From Canibacter zhuwentaonis (GTDB taxonomy: Bacteria > Actinomycetota > Actinomycetes > Actinomycetales > Microbacteriaceae), in the NCBI RefSeq assembly GCF_018531125.1, contig NZ_JAHDSY010000010.1: a stretch of DNA of 59,588 nt; one strand, given 5' to 3'. Each line of letters begins with the position of its first letter. Within the stretch, counting starts at the first letter, position 1. The notes below the pieces were generated by a model that was not told the origin of the DNA, ran no database searches, and saw only the letters and a list, made by a program, of their open reading frames with translations. Made by a program: the position numbers and the translations under genes. This document shows positions 6,801-15,139 of the stretch, in pieces.

Positions 6801-8309
6801 CTAATCGTTTTGAGGGAATCCCAGGTTAATGCCACCGTGCTGTGCGGGGTCTAGCCAGCGGCTGGTAACGGCCTTTTCGCGAGTGAAGAAGTCAAAGCCC
6901 TGGGTGCCGTATGCTTTCGCATCGCCAAACAGGGAGTTTTTCCAACCACCGAATGAGTGGTAGGCAACCGGCACAGGAATAGGCACGTTGATACCGATCA
7001 TGCCAACCTGAATCTCGTTCTGAAAACGCCGCGCCGCGCCGCCGTCGTTCGTGAAAATCGCGGTTCCGTTACCAAATGCGCCAGAATTGATAAGCGCAAC
7101 GCCCTCGTCGAAGTTGTTGATCCGCACAATTGAGAGCACAGGACCAAATATTTCTTCTGTGTATGCCTTGGAATCTGTTGGCATCTGATCCAGCAGAGTT
7201 GGACCGAAGAAGAAGCCGTTCTGGTGGTTTTCAACGCTGTAGTTACGTCCGTCAACAACCACTTTGGCGCCGTCTTTTTCGGCAATGGTAACATAGCCAG
7301 AAACCTTTTCAAGATGCGCCTGCGAAATTAGCGGACCCAGATCCGGCTCTTGCTTATCCGCCCCGTTGCCAACGCGCAGCTGTGAAATGCGCGATTTAAT
7401 CTTTTCGATAAGCTTATCAGCGATTGTGTCAATGGCGAGCACAACGGAAATCGCCATACAGCGTTCGCCGGCCGCGCCGTAACCGGCGTTAATTGCCTGA
7501 TCGGCAACCAGATCAAGATCGGCGTCGGGGAGTACCAGCATATGGTTTTTAGCGCCACCAAGAGCCTGCACGCGCTTGCCGTTGGCGGCTGCGGTTTCGT
7601 AGATGTATTTAGCGATAGGGGTTGAGCCCACGAACGAGATTGAGGCAACATCTGGCGAGTTGAGCAGTCCGTCAACGGCGAGTTTGTCGCCGTTTAGCAC
7701 GGTGAAAACGCCGTCGGGCAGCCCGGCTTCCTGCCACAGCTGAGCTAGCCAGAGCGCGGCGGATGGATTTTTCTCGCTGGGCTTGAGCACAACCGAGTTG
7801 CCTGCGGCAAGCGCCACGGGGAAGAACCACATCGGCACCATCGCAGGGAAGTTAAACGGGCTGATAATGCCCACAACGCCGAGCGGCTGTTTAATCGAAT
7901 AAACATCTATGCCCGTGGATGCGTTCTCAGAGAATGCGCCCTTGATCAGGTGCGGGAAACCGCACGCGAGCTCGACAATCTCCTGACCGCGCGCAATTTC
8001 TCCCATTGCGTCGCTTAAAACTTTGCCGTGTTCTCGAGTGATAATCTCGGCAAGCTTTTCTTTACGACTGTTTAGCAGCTCGCGGAAATTAAAAATTACC
8101 GCCTGCCGCTTTGCGATTGAATATCCGCTCCACTCTTTAAAGCCTTTTTTAGCGGATGCGATAGCTGCGTCAATTTCTTCCTGCGAGGAAAGCGCCACCT
8201 GCGCAATGACCTCACCGGTTGCCGGGTTGTAAACTGACGAGAGGTTCTTGCTCGCACCGAGGCTTAGTTTCCCGTCTATCCAGTTTGCTAGTACGCTATT
8301 GTTACTCAT
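6801..8309 (-). CDS. mmsA: Methylmalonate-semialdehyde dehydrogenase (CoA-acylating)
   Basis: A 502-aa aldehyde dehydrogenase. Catalytic Cys284 lies in GAAGERCMA, the NAD-binding LKPSEK (Lys176) and SPFNFP (Asn153) are present, and the usual catalytic-Glu segment is replaced by GGAKNH (251-256). Loss of that Glu and the GAKNH motif are hallmarks of the CoA-dependent MmsA/IolA branch, which converts methylmalonate semialdehyde to propionyl-CoA (valine or thymine breakdown) or malonate semialdehyde to acetyl-CoA (inositol breakdown). No inositol genes are near, so the substrate is open. It is 66 bases downstream of a GntR-type regulator on the same strand, which probably controls it. Confidence 0.9.
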   Translation of the reverse strand: MSNNSVLANWIDGKLSLGASKNLSSVYNPATGEVIAQVALSSQEEIDAAIASAKKGFKEWSGYSIAKRQAVIFNFRELLNSRKEKLAEIITREHGKVLSDAMGEIARGQEIVELACGFPHLIKGAFSENASTGIDVYSIKQPLGVVGIISPFNFPAMVPMWFFPVALAAGNSVVLKPSEKNPSAALWLAQLWQEAGLPDGVFTVLNGDKLAVDGLLNSPDVASISFVGSTPIAKYIYETAAANGKRVQALGGAKNHMLVLPDADLDLVADQAINAGYGAAGERCMAISVVLAIDTIADKLIEKIKSRISQLRVGNGADKQEPDLGPLISQAHLEKVSGYVTIAEKDGAKVVVDGRNYSVENHQNGFFFGPTLLDQMPTDSKAYTEEIFGPVLSIVRINNFDEGVALINSGAFGNGTAIFTNDGGAARRFQNEIQVGMIGINVPIPVPVAYHSFGGWKNSLFGDAKAYGTQGFDFFTREKAVTSRWLDPAQHGGINLGFPQND

Positions 8310-8375
8310 TGTGTTTCCTTTCTCTTTGGCGAAAATGCCGGGGTGTTTGTTTGTCAGAACTGCTTAACACGGTCT

Positions 8376-9134
8376 TTAGATATCACGCTCTAGGTCTTTA
8401 ATACGATCCTGCTGAGATTTTGTTCGCGCGAGAGCTGGCACAACCTGCTGCTCCGGGGTGACGATCACAATATCGTGATCGACATGGGCAGCCATCGCGT
8501 GCACCGCATCAATAAAATCTTGCTTCTCGATAGCGGTGATAAGTTTTTGGTGGTAGTGCTCCATATCCGCTGCGCTGGTTATATTTGCGAGTTTGCCGCG
8601 GTGCTGCGGGCTGCGAAGCTGCTCGTTAATTCCGGCGTAGAGCGCGGCAAGCAGGCGGTTTTTGGCGGCGTCAAACATGAGCAGGTGAAACTGGCTTTCA
8701 AAGGCAGGGTTAGAGCTGCCTGCGGTTGCAATAGGGCACATTGAGCACCCCTGTTCGCGTGCAGCTGCCTGCTTTAGTGCGATAATATCCTCTGCGGTGC
8801 GGTGAATGGTTGCCTGCTGGGCAGCTTCAATCTCGAGCGCGCGGCGGTAGCTGAGCACCTCTTCAAGCGTGAACGCGTTTAGAAACTCGTTTAGCAGGGC
8901 GCTGGTTGGTGTTGCGGAGCGCACAAAAGTGCCGCGCCCGGGGAGGGTCTCAAGCATACCCATATTGGCAAGGGATCGCACAGCCTCGCGTACAGTAGAG
9001 CGCCCTACGCTCATCTGCTGCGCCAACTCCGGCTCGATAGGAATCCGCTCGCCGATGGGCCATTCTCCGGTTGTTATTTTGCGCCGCAAGTAGGATAGGG
9101 TCGCGCGTGCGCGCTCGGTTCCGTTTATCTGCAT
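8376..9134 (-). CDS. GntR-family transcriptional regulator, FadR/FCD subfamily
   Basis: A 252-aa protein with an N-terminal GntR winged helix (IGERIPIEPELAQQ, then SVGRSTVREAVRSLANMGML, GRGTFV) and a C-terminal all-helical FCD-like ligand domain. FCD regulators usually sense small carboxylates and often bind metal through Asp/His; YRRALEIEAAQ and the FHLLMFDAAKN region correspond to those helices. It is transcribed ahead of mmsA, so control of semialdehyde or propionate metabolism is a reasonable inference. Ligand unknown. Confidence 0.88.
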   Translation of the reverse strand: MQINGTERARATLSYLRRKITTGEWPIGERIPIEPELAQQMSVGRSTVREAVRSLANMGMLETLPGRGTFVRSATPTSALLNEFLNAFTLEEVLSYRRALEIEAAQQATIHRTAEDIIALKQAAAREQGCSMCPIATAGSSNPAFESQFHLLMFDAAKNRLLAALYAGINEQLRSPQHRGKLANITSAADMEHYHQKLITAIEKQDFIDAVHAMAAHVDHDIVIVTPEQQVVPALARTKSQQDRIKDLERDI

Positions 9135-9199
9135 ATTAATCCTTCTAGAGCTTGCTTCTTAATATATTGATTATATCCGCTGCGTTAGGAATACAAGCA

Positions 9200-9227
9200 G
9201 GGCGACTTCGCAGCTACGAAATCGCCC
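9200..9227 (-). terminator. Terminator downstream of glf
   Basis: GGGCGA-c-TTCG (9200-9210) pairs with CGAA-a-TCGCCC (9217-9227), 24 bases past the glf stop. One internal mismatch; T tail weak on the minus strand. Confidence 0.55.
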
Positions 9228-9250
9228 CCTATAGATCACAACGGACACCG

Positions 9251-10405
9251 CTATTGAGTCTGCAGCGCAGGGGTCAGTTCGTTACGGAACATAGTAAGAG
9301 CTGAGCCAATAGCCATATGCATATCAAGATACTGATATGTGCCCAGGCGACCGCCAAAAAACACGAGCTGTTCTTGTGAGGCAAGCTCGCGATACTTGAG
9401 CAGACGCTCCCTGTCTTCGGGAGTGTTCACAGGGTAATATGGCTCGTCTTCGCGCTGCGCAAAGCGCGAGTATTCGCGCATAATCACGGTTTTATCCTTT
9501 GGATACCAGTCGCGCTCGGGATGGAAATGCTTAAACTCGTGGATGCGTGTGTAGGGCACAGCTGCATCCGCATAGTTCATAACGCTTGTGCCCTGATAGT
9601 CGCCAACTGGCACAACTTCTTCCTCAAAATCAAGGGTGCGCCAGGCAAGTTCACCCTCAGAATAGTCAAAATACCGGTCAACGGGACCCGTGTAAACAAT
9701 CGGCACTTTACCAACCAGCGCTTTTTGGTTTAGTGGCTGCGACTCGTCAAAAAAGTCGGTGTTGTAGCGCACCTCGATGTTTGGGTGATCCGCCATCCGT
9801 TCCAGCCAGGCGGTGTAGCCGTCAACGGGCAGACCCTCGTATTTGTCGCTGAAGTAACGGTTGTCGTAGTTGTAGCGCACGGGCAGACGGCTGATAATAC
9901 TGCCTGGCAGTTCTTGAATCGGGGTCTGCCACTGTTTCGCCGTGTAATCGCGTATAAACGCTTCAAACAGGGGTCGCCCGATTAGCGAAATGCCTTTTTC
10001 TTCCAGGTTTTTAGCTTCTTTGGTGTTGAACTCGGATGCTTGATCCGCTATCAATTTTTTAGCGGATTCAGGGGAGTGCGCGGCGCGGAAGAACTGGTTA
10101 ATTGTGCCCAGGTTAATTGGGAGCGGATAAATCTCGTTCCTGAAGTTACTGTACACGCGGTGTTGGTAGTTTGTGAACTTTGTGAACCGGTTAACGTACT
10201 CCCACACCTGCTCGTTAGATGTGTGAAACAGGTGCGCGCCGTAGCGGTGCACCTCAATACCGGTTTCAGTCTCGTTTTCGGAGTAAGCATTGCCGCCGAT
10301 ATGATGGCGCCGTTCAATAATTACAGCTTTTTTATTAAGCTTTGACGCAACTCGTTCGGCAATTGTTAGCCCGAAGAGTCCCGAGCCTACTACTACAAGA
10401 TCCAT
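9251..10405 (-). CDS. glf: UDP-galactopyranose mutase
   Basis: A 384-aa flavoenzyme converting UDP-galactopyranose to UDP-galactofuranose. The N-terminus has the FAD-binding motif VVGSGLFGLTIAE and the family motifs RRHHIGGNAYSE and YGAHLFHTSNE; the active-site region KQWQTPIQELP and the C-terminal GRLGTYQYLDMHMAIGSAL are present. Length is normal. It lies 43 bases after the galactofuranosyltransferase gene on the same strand, so donor synthesis and use are encoded together. Confidence 0.95.
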   Translation of the reverse strand: MDLVVVGSGLFGLTIAERVASKLNKKAVIIERRHHIGGNAYSENETETGIEVHRYGAHLFHTSNEQVWEYVNRFTKFTNYQHRVYSNFRNEIYPLPINLGTINQFFRAAHSPESAKKLIADQASEFNTKEAKNLEEKGISLIGRPLFEAFIRDYTAKQWQTPIQELPGSIISRLPVRYNYDNRYFSDKYEGLPVDGYTAWLERMADHPNIEVRYNTDFFDESQPLNQKALVGKVPIVYTGPVDRYFDYSEGELAWRTLDFEEEVVPVGDYQGTSVMNYADAAVPYTRIHEFKHFHPERDWYPKDKTVIMREYSRFAQREDEPYYPVNTPEDRERLLKYRELASQEQLVFFGGRLGTYQYLDMHMAIGSALTMFRNELTPALQTQ

Positions 10406-10448
10406 GTTTTCTACCCTACTAGTTTATTTATGAATTGAAAATAAGCTG

Positions 10449-12410
10449 TTACTGTTTAACTTCGGACTCCTGTGGCTGGGTACTCTCGAAAGTTTGCTGC
10501 CATGCCTCAGGGGAGGTGATATCCGTGAGTGCCTCGCGATACTGTTGCGCCAGGGTGTCCCACCGCTTATCGATTTCGCGAGTTAACAGATAGCTTTGAA
10601 TCCAGAGCCGGCGGAAATGCTTTTTATTGTGGCGGTAGACCATCTTGCCTGATCCATCAGCGGACCCGACAATCACGCTCGAATAGTTGGGCACTGTCCA
10701 CCAGAGTGCGTCGATTTTTGCAAATTCCATTTCGGGGTGCTCGTCACGAGAGGTGTCGCGCATGAGGTGAGCTACCACGTTTTTAAGTGTAAACACAGCC
10801 AGTGCCGGACCCTTGGGATACTTCGTAGCTTTGCGAACAGTGTTTTTCTTATAGTCTTCGTGTGTTTTCACGATCGGAAGCGCGCGCTTTTGCGCGGCAA
10901 CCGGGGTTTTTTCATCCTCAGGTTTCCACACTTTCGTTTCGGAATACTTTTTGGCCAGTTCTCGTGCTCGCGGCATTGCCTTGTCAATACCTTCGTGCAG
11001 GTGTGCAGGACCTGCAAGCACGTCACGCAGGGCGTTCACAGAGAGTTGTACCGCGTAATATTGCATATTGAGCAGTTTTTTAAGATCCTGGCGGTAGCTG
11101 TTCTGCAACATCCTGCCACCCTTTGGTCGCGGGCTGTGAATTAGCCCGGCAATAATGCGGTTGCGAGTGTGGAAATAAGCCTGCCAGTCTTGGGTGTCGT
11201 CTTTGTCGAGCCATGACATATGCCACAGCGCAACGCCCGGCATTGAAACTGTGCGATAGCCGTGCTGCGCCGCGCGCAAACCGTATTCGGCATCATCCCA
11301 CTTAATAAACACTGGCAGAGACAGGCCGACATCCGCGATTACTTGCTTCGGGATCATGCACATCCACCAGCCGTTGTATTCAGCATCGAGCCGCGAGTGC
11401 ATCCACGGGGTTAAGCGCAGGTTGGCTACAGAGAAATTGTGGCGGTGCTGCTCCACAAAAGTTGGACCCCAGATGAAGTGCTTACGATCCACCGCCTCGG
11501 CCCAGGCGTGCAGAACAGGTTTATCGTGCAGGTCAAACATATGCCCGCCAACGATCAGGGGCTCGCGGCTGTAGCGCCCGAACTGTAGGGCGCGTAGCGC
11601 GCTTTCGGTTTCAAACTCAATATCGTCATCCAGTAACAGTAAGAAGTCGGTGTCTGGCAGCTTTAGCGTTTCTGCCATGGCGCGCGAGTATCCGCCGGAA
11701 CCACCCAGATTGCCCTGGTTGATAACGCGCAGTTGCGAGCCAAGCTGCTTGGCAACAGCGGGGAACTCTGCCTCGTCCTGCACTTTTTTAGTGCCCTGAT
11801 CCACCAACAAAATCTTATCGATTACGACCGTGAGGTTTTTATCGGCCGCAATGTTTTTGAGGGTGTTAATGCAGTAGTCAGACTTATTGAAAGTGCACAT
11901 ACCCAGGCTTATTTTGCCCTTTTTAACAGAAGCCTGGGTGGTTTGCCAGCTTGCGCGATTGAGAATTAGATCTTGGTCGTTTGCGATCAGATCGAACCAG
12001 TACCAGCCGCCGTCACTGAAGTTGTTAAGCGGCAGCTCAAAGTTAAACTCCCGGTTGTCGCCAGCGACAACCTTAGAGCTCACCTTTTGTTGCGCTCCCG
12101 CAGCATTAGAGCGGTACACAATAACGGTGCCGGTGCCGCTAAGGTTAATGTTGAGGGTGACAGTTTTTAGAATCGTCCAGCGTTGCCAGTAGGATGCCGG
12201 GAAGGCATTGAAATAGGTTGCGTACGAGACTCGCTTGCCACTCGTGATTTTGGTGCTGTGACGCGATAGCACGTTGTCAATTGACGCGAGCGAGGTTAGT
12301 TTTACGGGCTTGTGCGCGACCATCGTCCAGGTATCCGGGTCGGCATAGAGTGGCAGCACGTCTGGATCCATGTTGACGGGGAAAATTACGTTTTGTAAAA
12401 TTACATTCAT
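10449..12410 (-). CDS. glfT2: Galactofuranosyltransferase, GlfT2-like
   Basis: A 653-aa GT2-type enzyme. After an N-terminal beta-sandwich-like region (about 1-160), the GT-A domain has LGMCTFNKSDYC, a DQGTKKV strand, GNLGGSGGYSRAM, the metal-binding LLLDDDIEF and, further on, FIKWDDAEYGLRA with WHMSW. These match mycobacterial GlfT2, which polymerises UDP-galactofuranose into cell-wall galactan. The adjacent glf gene supports this. In a non-mycobacterial actinobacterium the product may be another galactofuranose-containing wall polymer; that is inference. Start ATG at 12410 has a GAAAGA ribosome site. Confidence 0.88.
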   Translation of the reverse strand: MNVILQNVIFPVNMDPDVLPLYADPDTWTMVAHKPVKLTSLASIDNVLSRHSTKITSGKRVSYATYFNAFPASYWQRWTILKTVTLNINLSGTGTVIVYRSNAAGAQQKVSSKVVAGDNREFNFELPLNNFSDGGWYWFDLIANDQDLILNRASWQTTQASVKKGKISLGMCTFNKSDYCINTLKNIAADKNLTVVIDKILLVDQGTKKVQDEAEFPAVAKQLGSQLRVINQGNLGGSGGYSRAMAETLKLPDTDFLLLLDDDIEFETESALRALQFGRYSREPLIVGGHMFDLHDKPVLHAWAEAVDRKHFIWGPTFVEQHRHNFSVANLRLTPWMHSRLDAEYNGWWMCMIPKQVIADVGLSLPVFIKWDDAEYGLRAAQHGYRTVSMPGVALWHMSWLDKDDTQDWQAYFHTRNRIIAGLIHSPRPKGGRMLQNSYRQDLKKLLNMQYYAVQLSVNALRDVLAGPAHLHEGIDKAMPRARELAKKYSETKVWKPEDEKTPVAAQKRALPIVKTHEDYKKNTVRKATKYPKGPALAVFTLKNVVAHLMRDTSRDEHPEMEFAKIDALWWTVPNYSSVIVGSADGSGKMVYRHNKKHFRRLWIQSYLLTREIDKRWDTLAQQYREALTDITSPEAWQQTFESTQPQESEVKQ

Positions 12411-12616
12411 CGCTATCTTTCGCTAGAAAATTATAGGGATAAAGTATATCGAAACAGGCTGAGCTTTAGCGGGCGCGGATCGCTCGTGTGGCTCTCCTGC
12501 GCAGTGCGCTTGGTGAGCTGCGGGTGCGCGGGCGGTTCGCTCACGCCGGTCAGTGCAGTGTGCTTGCGGCACTGAGACCGCGCGGCGGCTCTCGCAGATC
12601 TGCAAGCGTGGCTCGA

Positions 12617-13969
12617 CTAGTGCGACACGCTCGTGGCATAGGGCATCAGCTTTTTTGATTTCTGCGCAGGCAGCGGTATCCGGTAGTGCGAGGTGGTTTT
12701 TGTGGCAAAAAGCACCAGCAATAACCAGCCCGACTCAATAAGCAACCGGCTCTCAGTGAGCGATTGAATTAACAGCGCAGCCATTATCAGCAGTGGCAAC
12801 ATAGTGTACGCGCGGTACGGCAGACGCTCTGTGACACCCTGGCGGGGCTGATCCACCGCCAAACACCAGACGCGCTGCACGGTTCCCAGCACAAAAACTG
12901 TGAAAATCACCAGCCCGACCCAGCCCAGCTGCAGTCGCACATCAAGCCACGCATTGTGCGCGTGCATAACGGGGAGCCCCACTTTCGTGTCGAGCGAGGC
13001 GAACGGTTCTGCCCACGGTGCCCAGTGACTGACCCACCCCAGACCAAGCACGGGATGCTCTTGCGCGAGCATTGCGACCTTGTGCCAGATCTCAAATCTC
13101 CCGGTGAAATCTGGGCTTTTGCCCAAAAACTTCGAGACCGGTTCGTAGAGCGTGAGAGCGGCAACGGTTGTTGCTGCAAGCAGCGCAAACCCGGAGATGT
13201 AGACCGGCGTGCGATTTGCGGCGGATCTCCGTGCCCAAAGCGCAAACAGTGCGGTTGCGGCAACCACTAGCAACGCGATCCAGACCGTTGCTGAACGGGT
13301 TAGCAGCAGCACAAGAGCGGCGGTTGAGATCCAGAACCAGCCGCTGCAACGGCTGGTTTCGCCGTCGAGCAGCTGCGCGGCAAACACCACGAGTGCGATT
13401 AGAGCGAACAGCCCGAGCAGCGCCGAATTGGCTATTACGCCCTGAATCGGTCCGCCAGAAAATAACAACGCTCGACTCCAGTAGAGCAGCTCAGATGGGT
13501 TTGTGGCATCGTTCACGGTGACAAACCCCTGCAGCAGCGGCTTGCGCAGAATCGCCGCAACATAGAGCTCAAACAGCAGCGACAGCATCAGAATATAGCG
13601 CAGGGAGGTCGCAAGCGCGCGCACCAGTTGCTGCCAGCTGAACAGGAACGCGAGCAGCACCGCGACCGTGCTCGTTGCGAGCTGTGCAGTAATCCCGAGC
13701 AGTGATTCAACGCGGTATGCTGACCAGATAATAGAAACGGTTGCGAAAGCCAAAAACAACAGCAGCGAGTGCGGCACAAAATGCCAGCTGAACTGTTTTG
13801 TTTGACGAGCCTTATTAAAAAGAATCACGCCGCCAATCACGAGCGCGCCGCTAACGACCAAAAACCCGCCCCAACCGATCAGACTGCGCACTCCGATTGA
13901 GCCGATCAGGTGCAAAAAGCACAGGGCGGGGTAAATCTGAAACCAGATTGAATTTGAAATTTTACGCAT
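12617..13969 (-). CDS. O-antigen ligase / Wzy-like polymerase membrane protein
   Basis: A 450-aa protein with about 12 hydrophobic helices and a large loop near residues 290-345 containing SPDFTGRFEIWHK, HPVLGLGWVSHW and VMHAHNAWLDVRLQLGW. The R-x-x-W and H-x-x-xL signatures in this loop are typical of the Wzy_C / O-antigen ligase family, which joins or polymerises lipid-linked glycans outside the membrane. The gene follows the cytochrome biogenesis gene by 13 bases and precedes glfT2 by about 200 bases, fitting a wall glycan cluster. The exact glycan is unknown. The 206 bases to glfT2 show nothing I can name. Confidence 0.8.
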   Translation of the reverse strand: MRKISNSIWFQIYPALCFLHLIGSIGVRSLIGWGGFLVVSGALVIGGVILFNKARQTKQFSWHFVPHSLLLFLAFATVSIIWSAYRVESLLGITAQLATSTVAVLLAFLFSWQQLVRALATSLRYILMLSLLFELYVAAILRKPLLQGFVTVNDATNPSELLYWSRALLFSGGPIQGVIANSALLGLFALIALVVFAAQLLDGETSRCSGWFWISTAALVLLLTRSATVWIALLVVAATALFALWARRSAANRTPVYISGFALLAATTVAALTLYEPVSKFLGKSPDFTGRFEIWHKVAMLAQEHPVLGLGWVSHWAPWAEPFASLDTKVGLPVMHAHNAWLDVRLQLGWVGLVIFTVFVLGTVQRVWCLAVDQPRQGVTERLPYRAYTMLPLLIMAALLIQSLTESRLLIESGWLLLVLFATKTTSHYRIPLPAQKSKKLMPYATSVSH

Positions 13970-13982
13970 AATTAAATGTTTT

Positions 13983-14873
13983 TTATAATCCAGAGTACGC
14001 GTGTAAGCCTTTGAAATAGACGTTCACGATAGAGAAGTTAAAAATCACCGCGCTGTAGCTAATCACGGAGAGCCAAGCGGATCGAGTACCCCGCCATCCG
14101 CGAGTTGCTCGCGCGTGAATAAAACCGGCGTAGAGCACCCAGATCACGAAGGTCCAGACCTCTTTAACATCCCAGCCCCAGTAGCGACTCCAGGCGCGCT
14201 CCGCCCAGATCGCGCCTGCAACCAGGGTGAAGCTCCAGAATACGAAGCCGATTATCGCCACCCGGTACGAGAAGTTCTCGAGGCTTATTGCGTCGGGAAT
14301 GCCCGCCAGGAATTTTAGCGCGGGCGTTTTGCCCGAGTTCTGCTGTTTGATGCGGTGCGTTTGCAGCAGCTGTAGCACGGAGAACCCAAACGAAAGCGTT
14401 AAGAAACCGACGGCGAGCATCGCAACAATAATGTGTATGAGCAGCCAGTACGAGTCGAGTGCGGGCTGCAGCGGTGCTATCGGCACGTAGTAGCCAACTT
14501 TGGTGATGCCCAGAAACAGCAGCGCCAAGCCCGTTATTAGCGTGCCAAGGTAGCGGATCTCGAGAAAGAACTGCGCCACCAGGTACACGGCAACGGTGAC
14601 CGCGGTTGCGGTGAGCGCAAACTCGTACATATTTGCCCAGGGCACGCGGTGCGCTCCGATTCCGCGCATCACTGTTGCTGTGGTGTGTAGCAGCCAGGCG
14701 AGTATGGTGAGGCTGTAGCCAACACGTGCCCAGCGGGTGACCTGCCCGCTTTGTTGCCCGGGGCTGCTTGCCCTGCCGGAGAGGTCGATGGTGTAGAAAA
14801 TGAACGCGAGCGCGTAAATTATCATCGCCGAATACAGCGCAAGAATCGAGACGGTCTCTAAAGAATCAAACAC
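13983..14873 (-). CDS. ccsB: Cytochrome c biogenesis protein CcsA/CcsB-type (heme handling)
   Basis: A 296-aa membrane protein with about 8 helices. The tryptophan-rich WWD motif is present as YWGWDVKEVWTFVIWV (about residues 233-248), with conserved His residues in WLLHTTATVM and LLIHIIVAM. In system II this subunit, with ResB, attaches heme to apocytochrome c at the outer face. ResB and CcdA partners are not in this window, so they are either elsewhere or lost. Transcribed first, with the O-antigen-ligase-like gene behind it. Confidence 0.88.
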   Translation of the reverse strand: MFDSLETVSILALYSAMIIYALAFIFYTIDLSGRASSPGQQSGQVTRWARVGYSLTILAWLLHTTATVMRGIGAHRVPWANMYEFALTATAVTVAVYLVAQFFLEIRYLGTLITGLALLFLGITKVGYYVPIAPLQPALDSYWLLIHIIVAMLAVGFLTLSFGFSVLQLLQTHRIKQQNSGKTPALKFLAGIPDAISLENFSYRVAIIGFVFWSFTLVAGAIWAERAWSRYWGWDVKEVWTFVIWVLYAGFIHARATRGWRGTRSAWLSVISYSAVIFNFSIVNVYFKGLHAYSGL

Positions 14874-15006
14874 GTTAAAAGTGTACTTGCTGGTGGCTGA
14901 ATAATCATATAGTTAGGATGGCTAGGTAGGAGTGCTCTACGGGGGATTTTGAGCTAGATTTTCGATTTGACAAAATTTGTTGCGGTTTGCTATTTGTGGG
15001 TGTAGC

Positions 15007-15072
15007 ATGTGGGTGATAGGCACACTTCATTGTGATGTGCGTCTCGTAACTTTTAGTTGTTACCTCGCTTAA
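15007..15072 (+). CDS. Possible 21-codon ORF upstream of the bacteriocin-associated genes
   Basis: ATG at 15007 opens a 21-aa frame beginning MWVIGTLHCDV and ending SCYLA, with two Cys. No good ribosome-binding site precedes it. It lies in the 266-base gap (14874-15139) where a peptide for the downstream transporter would be expected. An imperfect inverted repeat GCACA...TGTGC spans 15020-15040. Weak candidate only; the rest of the gap holds no other ORF of note. Confidence 0.15.
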   Translation: MWVIGTLHCDVRLVTFSCYLA

Positions 15073-15139
15073 CGGAAGTGGCGGGCTTAGCTGGTTGTGC
15101 TGTAGTTAATTAGATGTCGAGGATGGTGGCAGATCTCTA

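Noticed and set aside
12423..12605. 60-codon minus-strand frame between glfT2 and the ligase-like gene
   Set aside because: Arg/Ala/His-rich composition typical of a chance frame in GC-rich DNA; no start signal.
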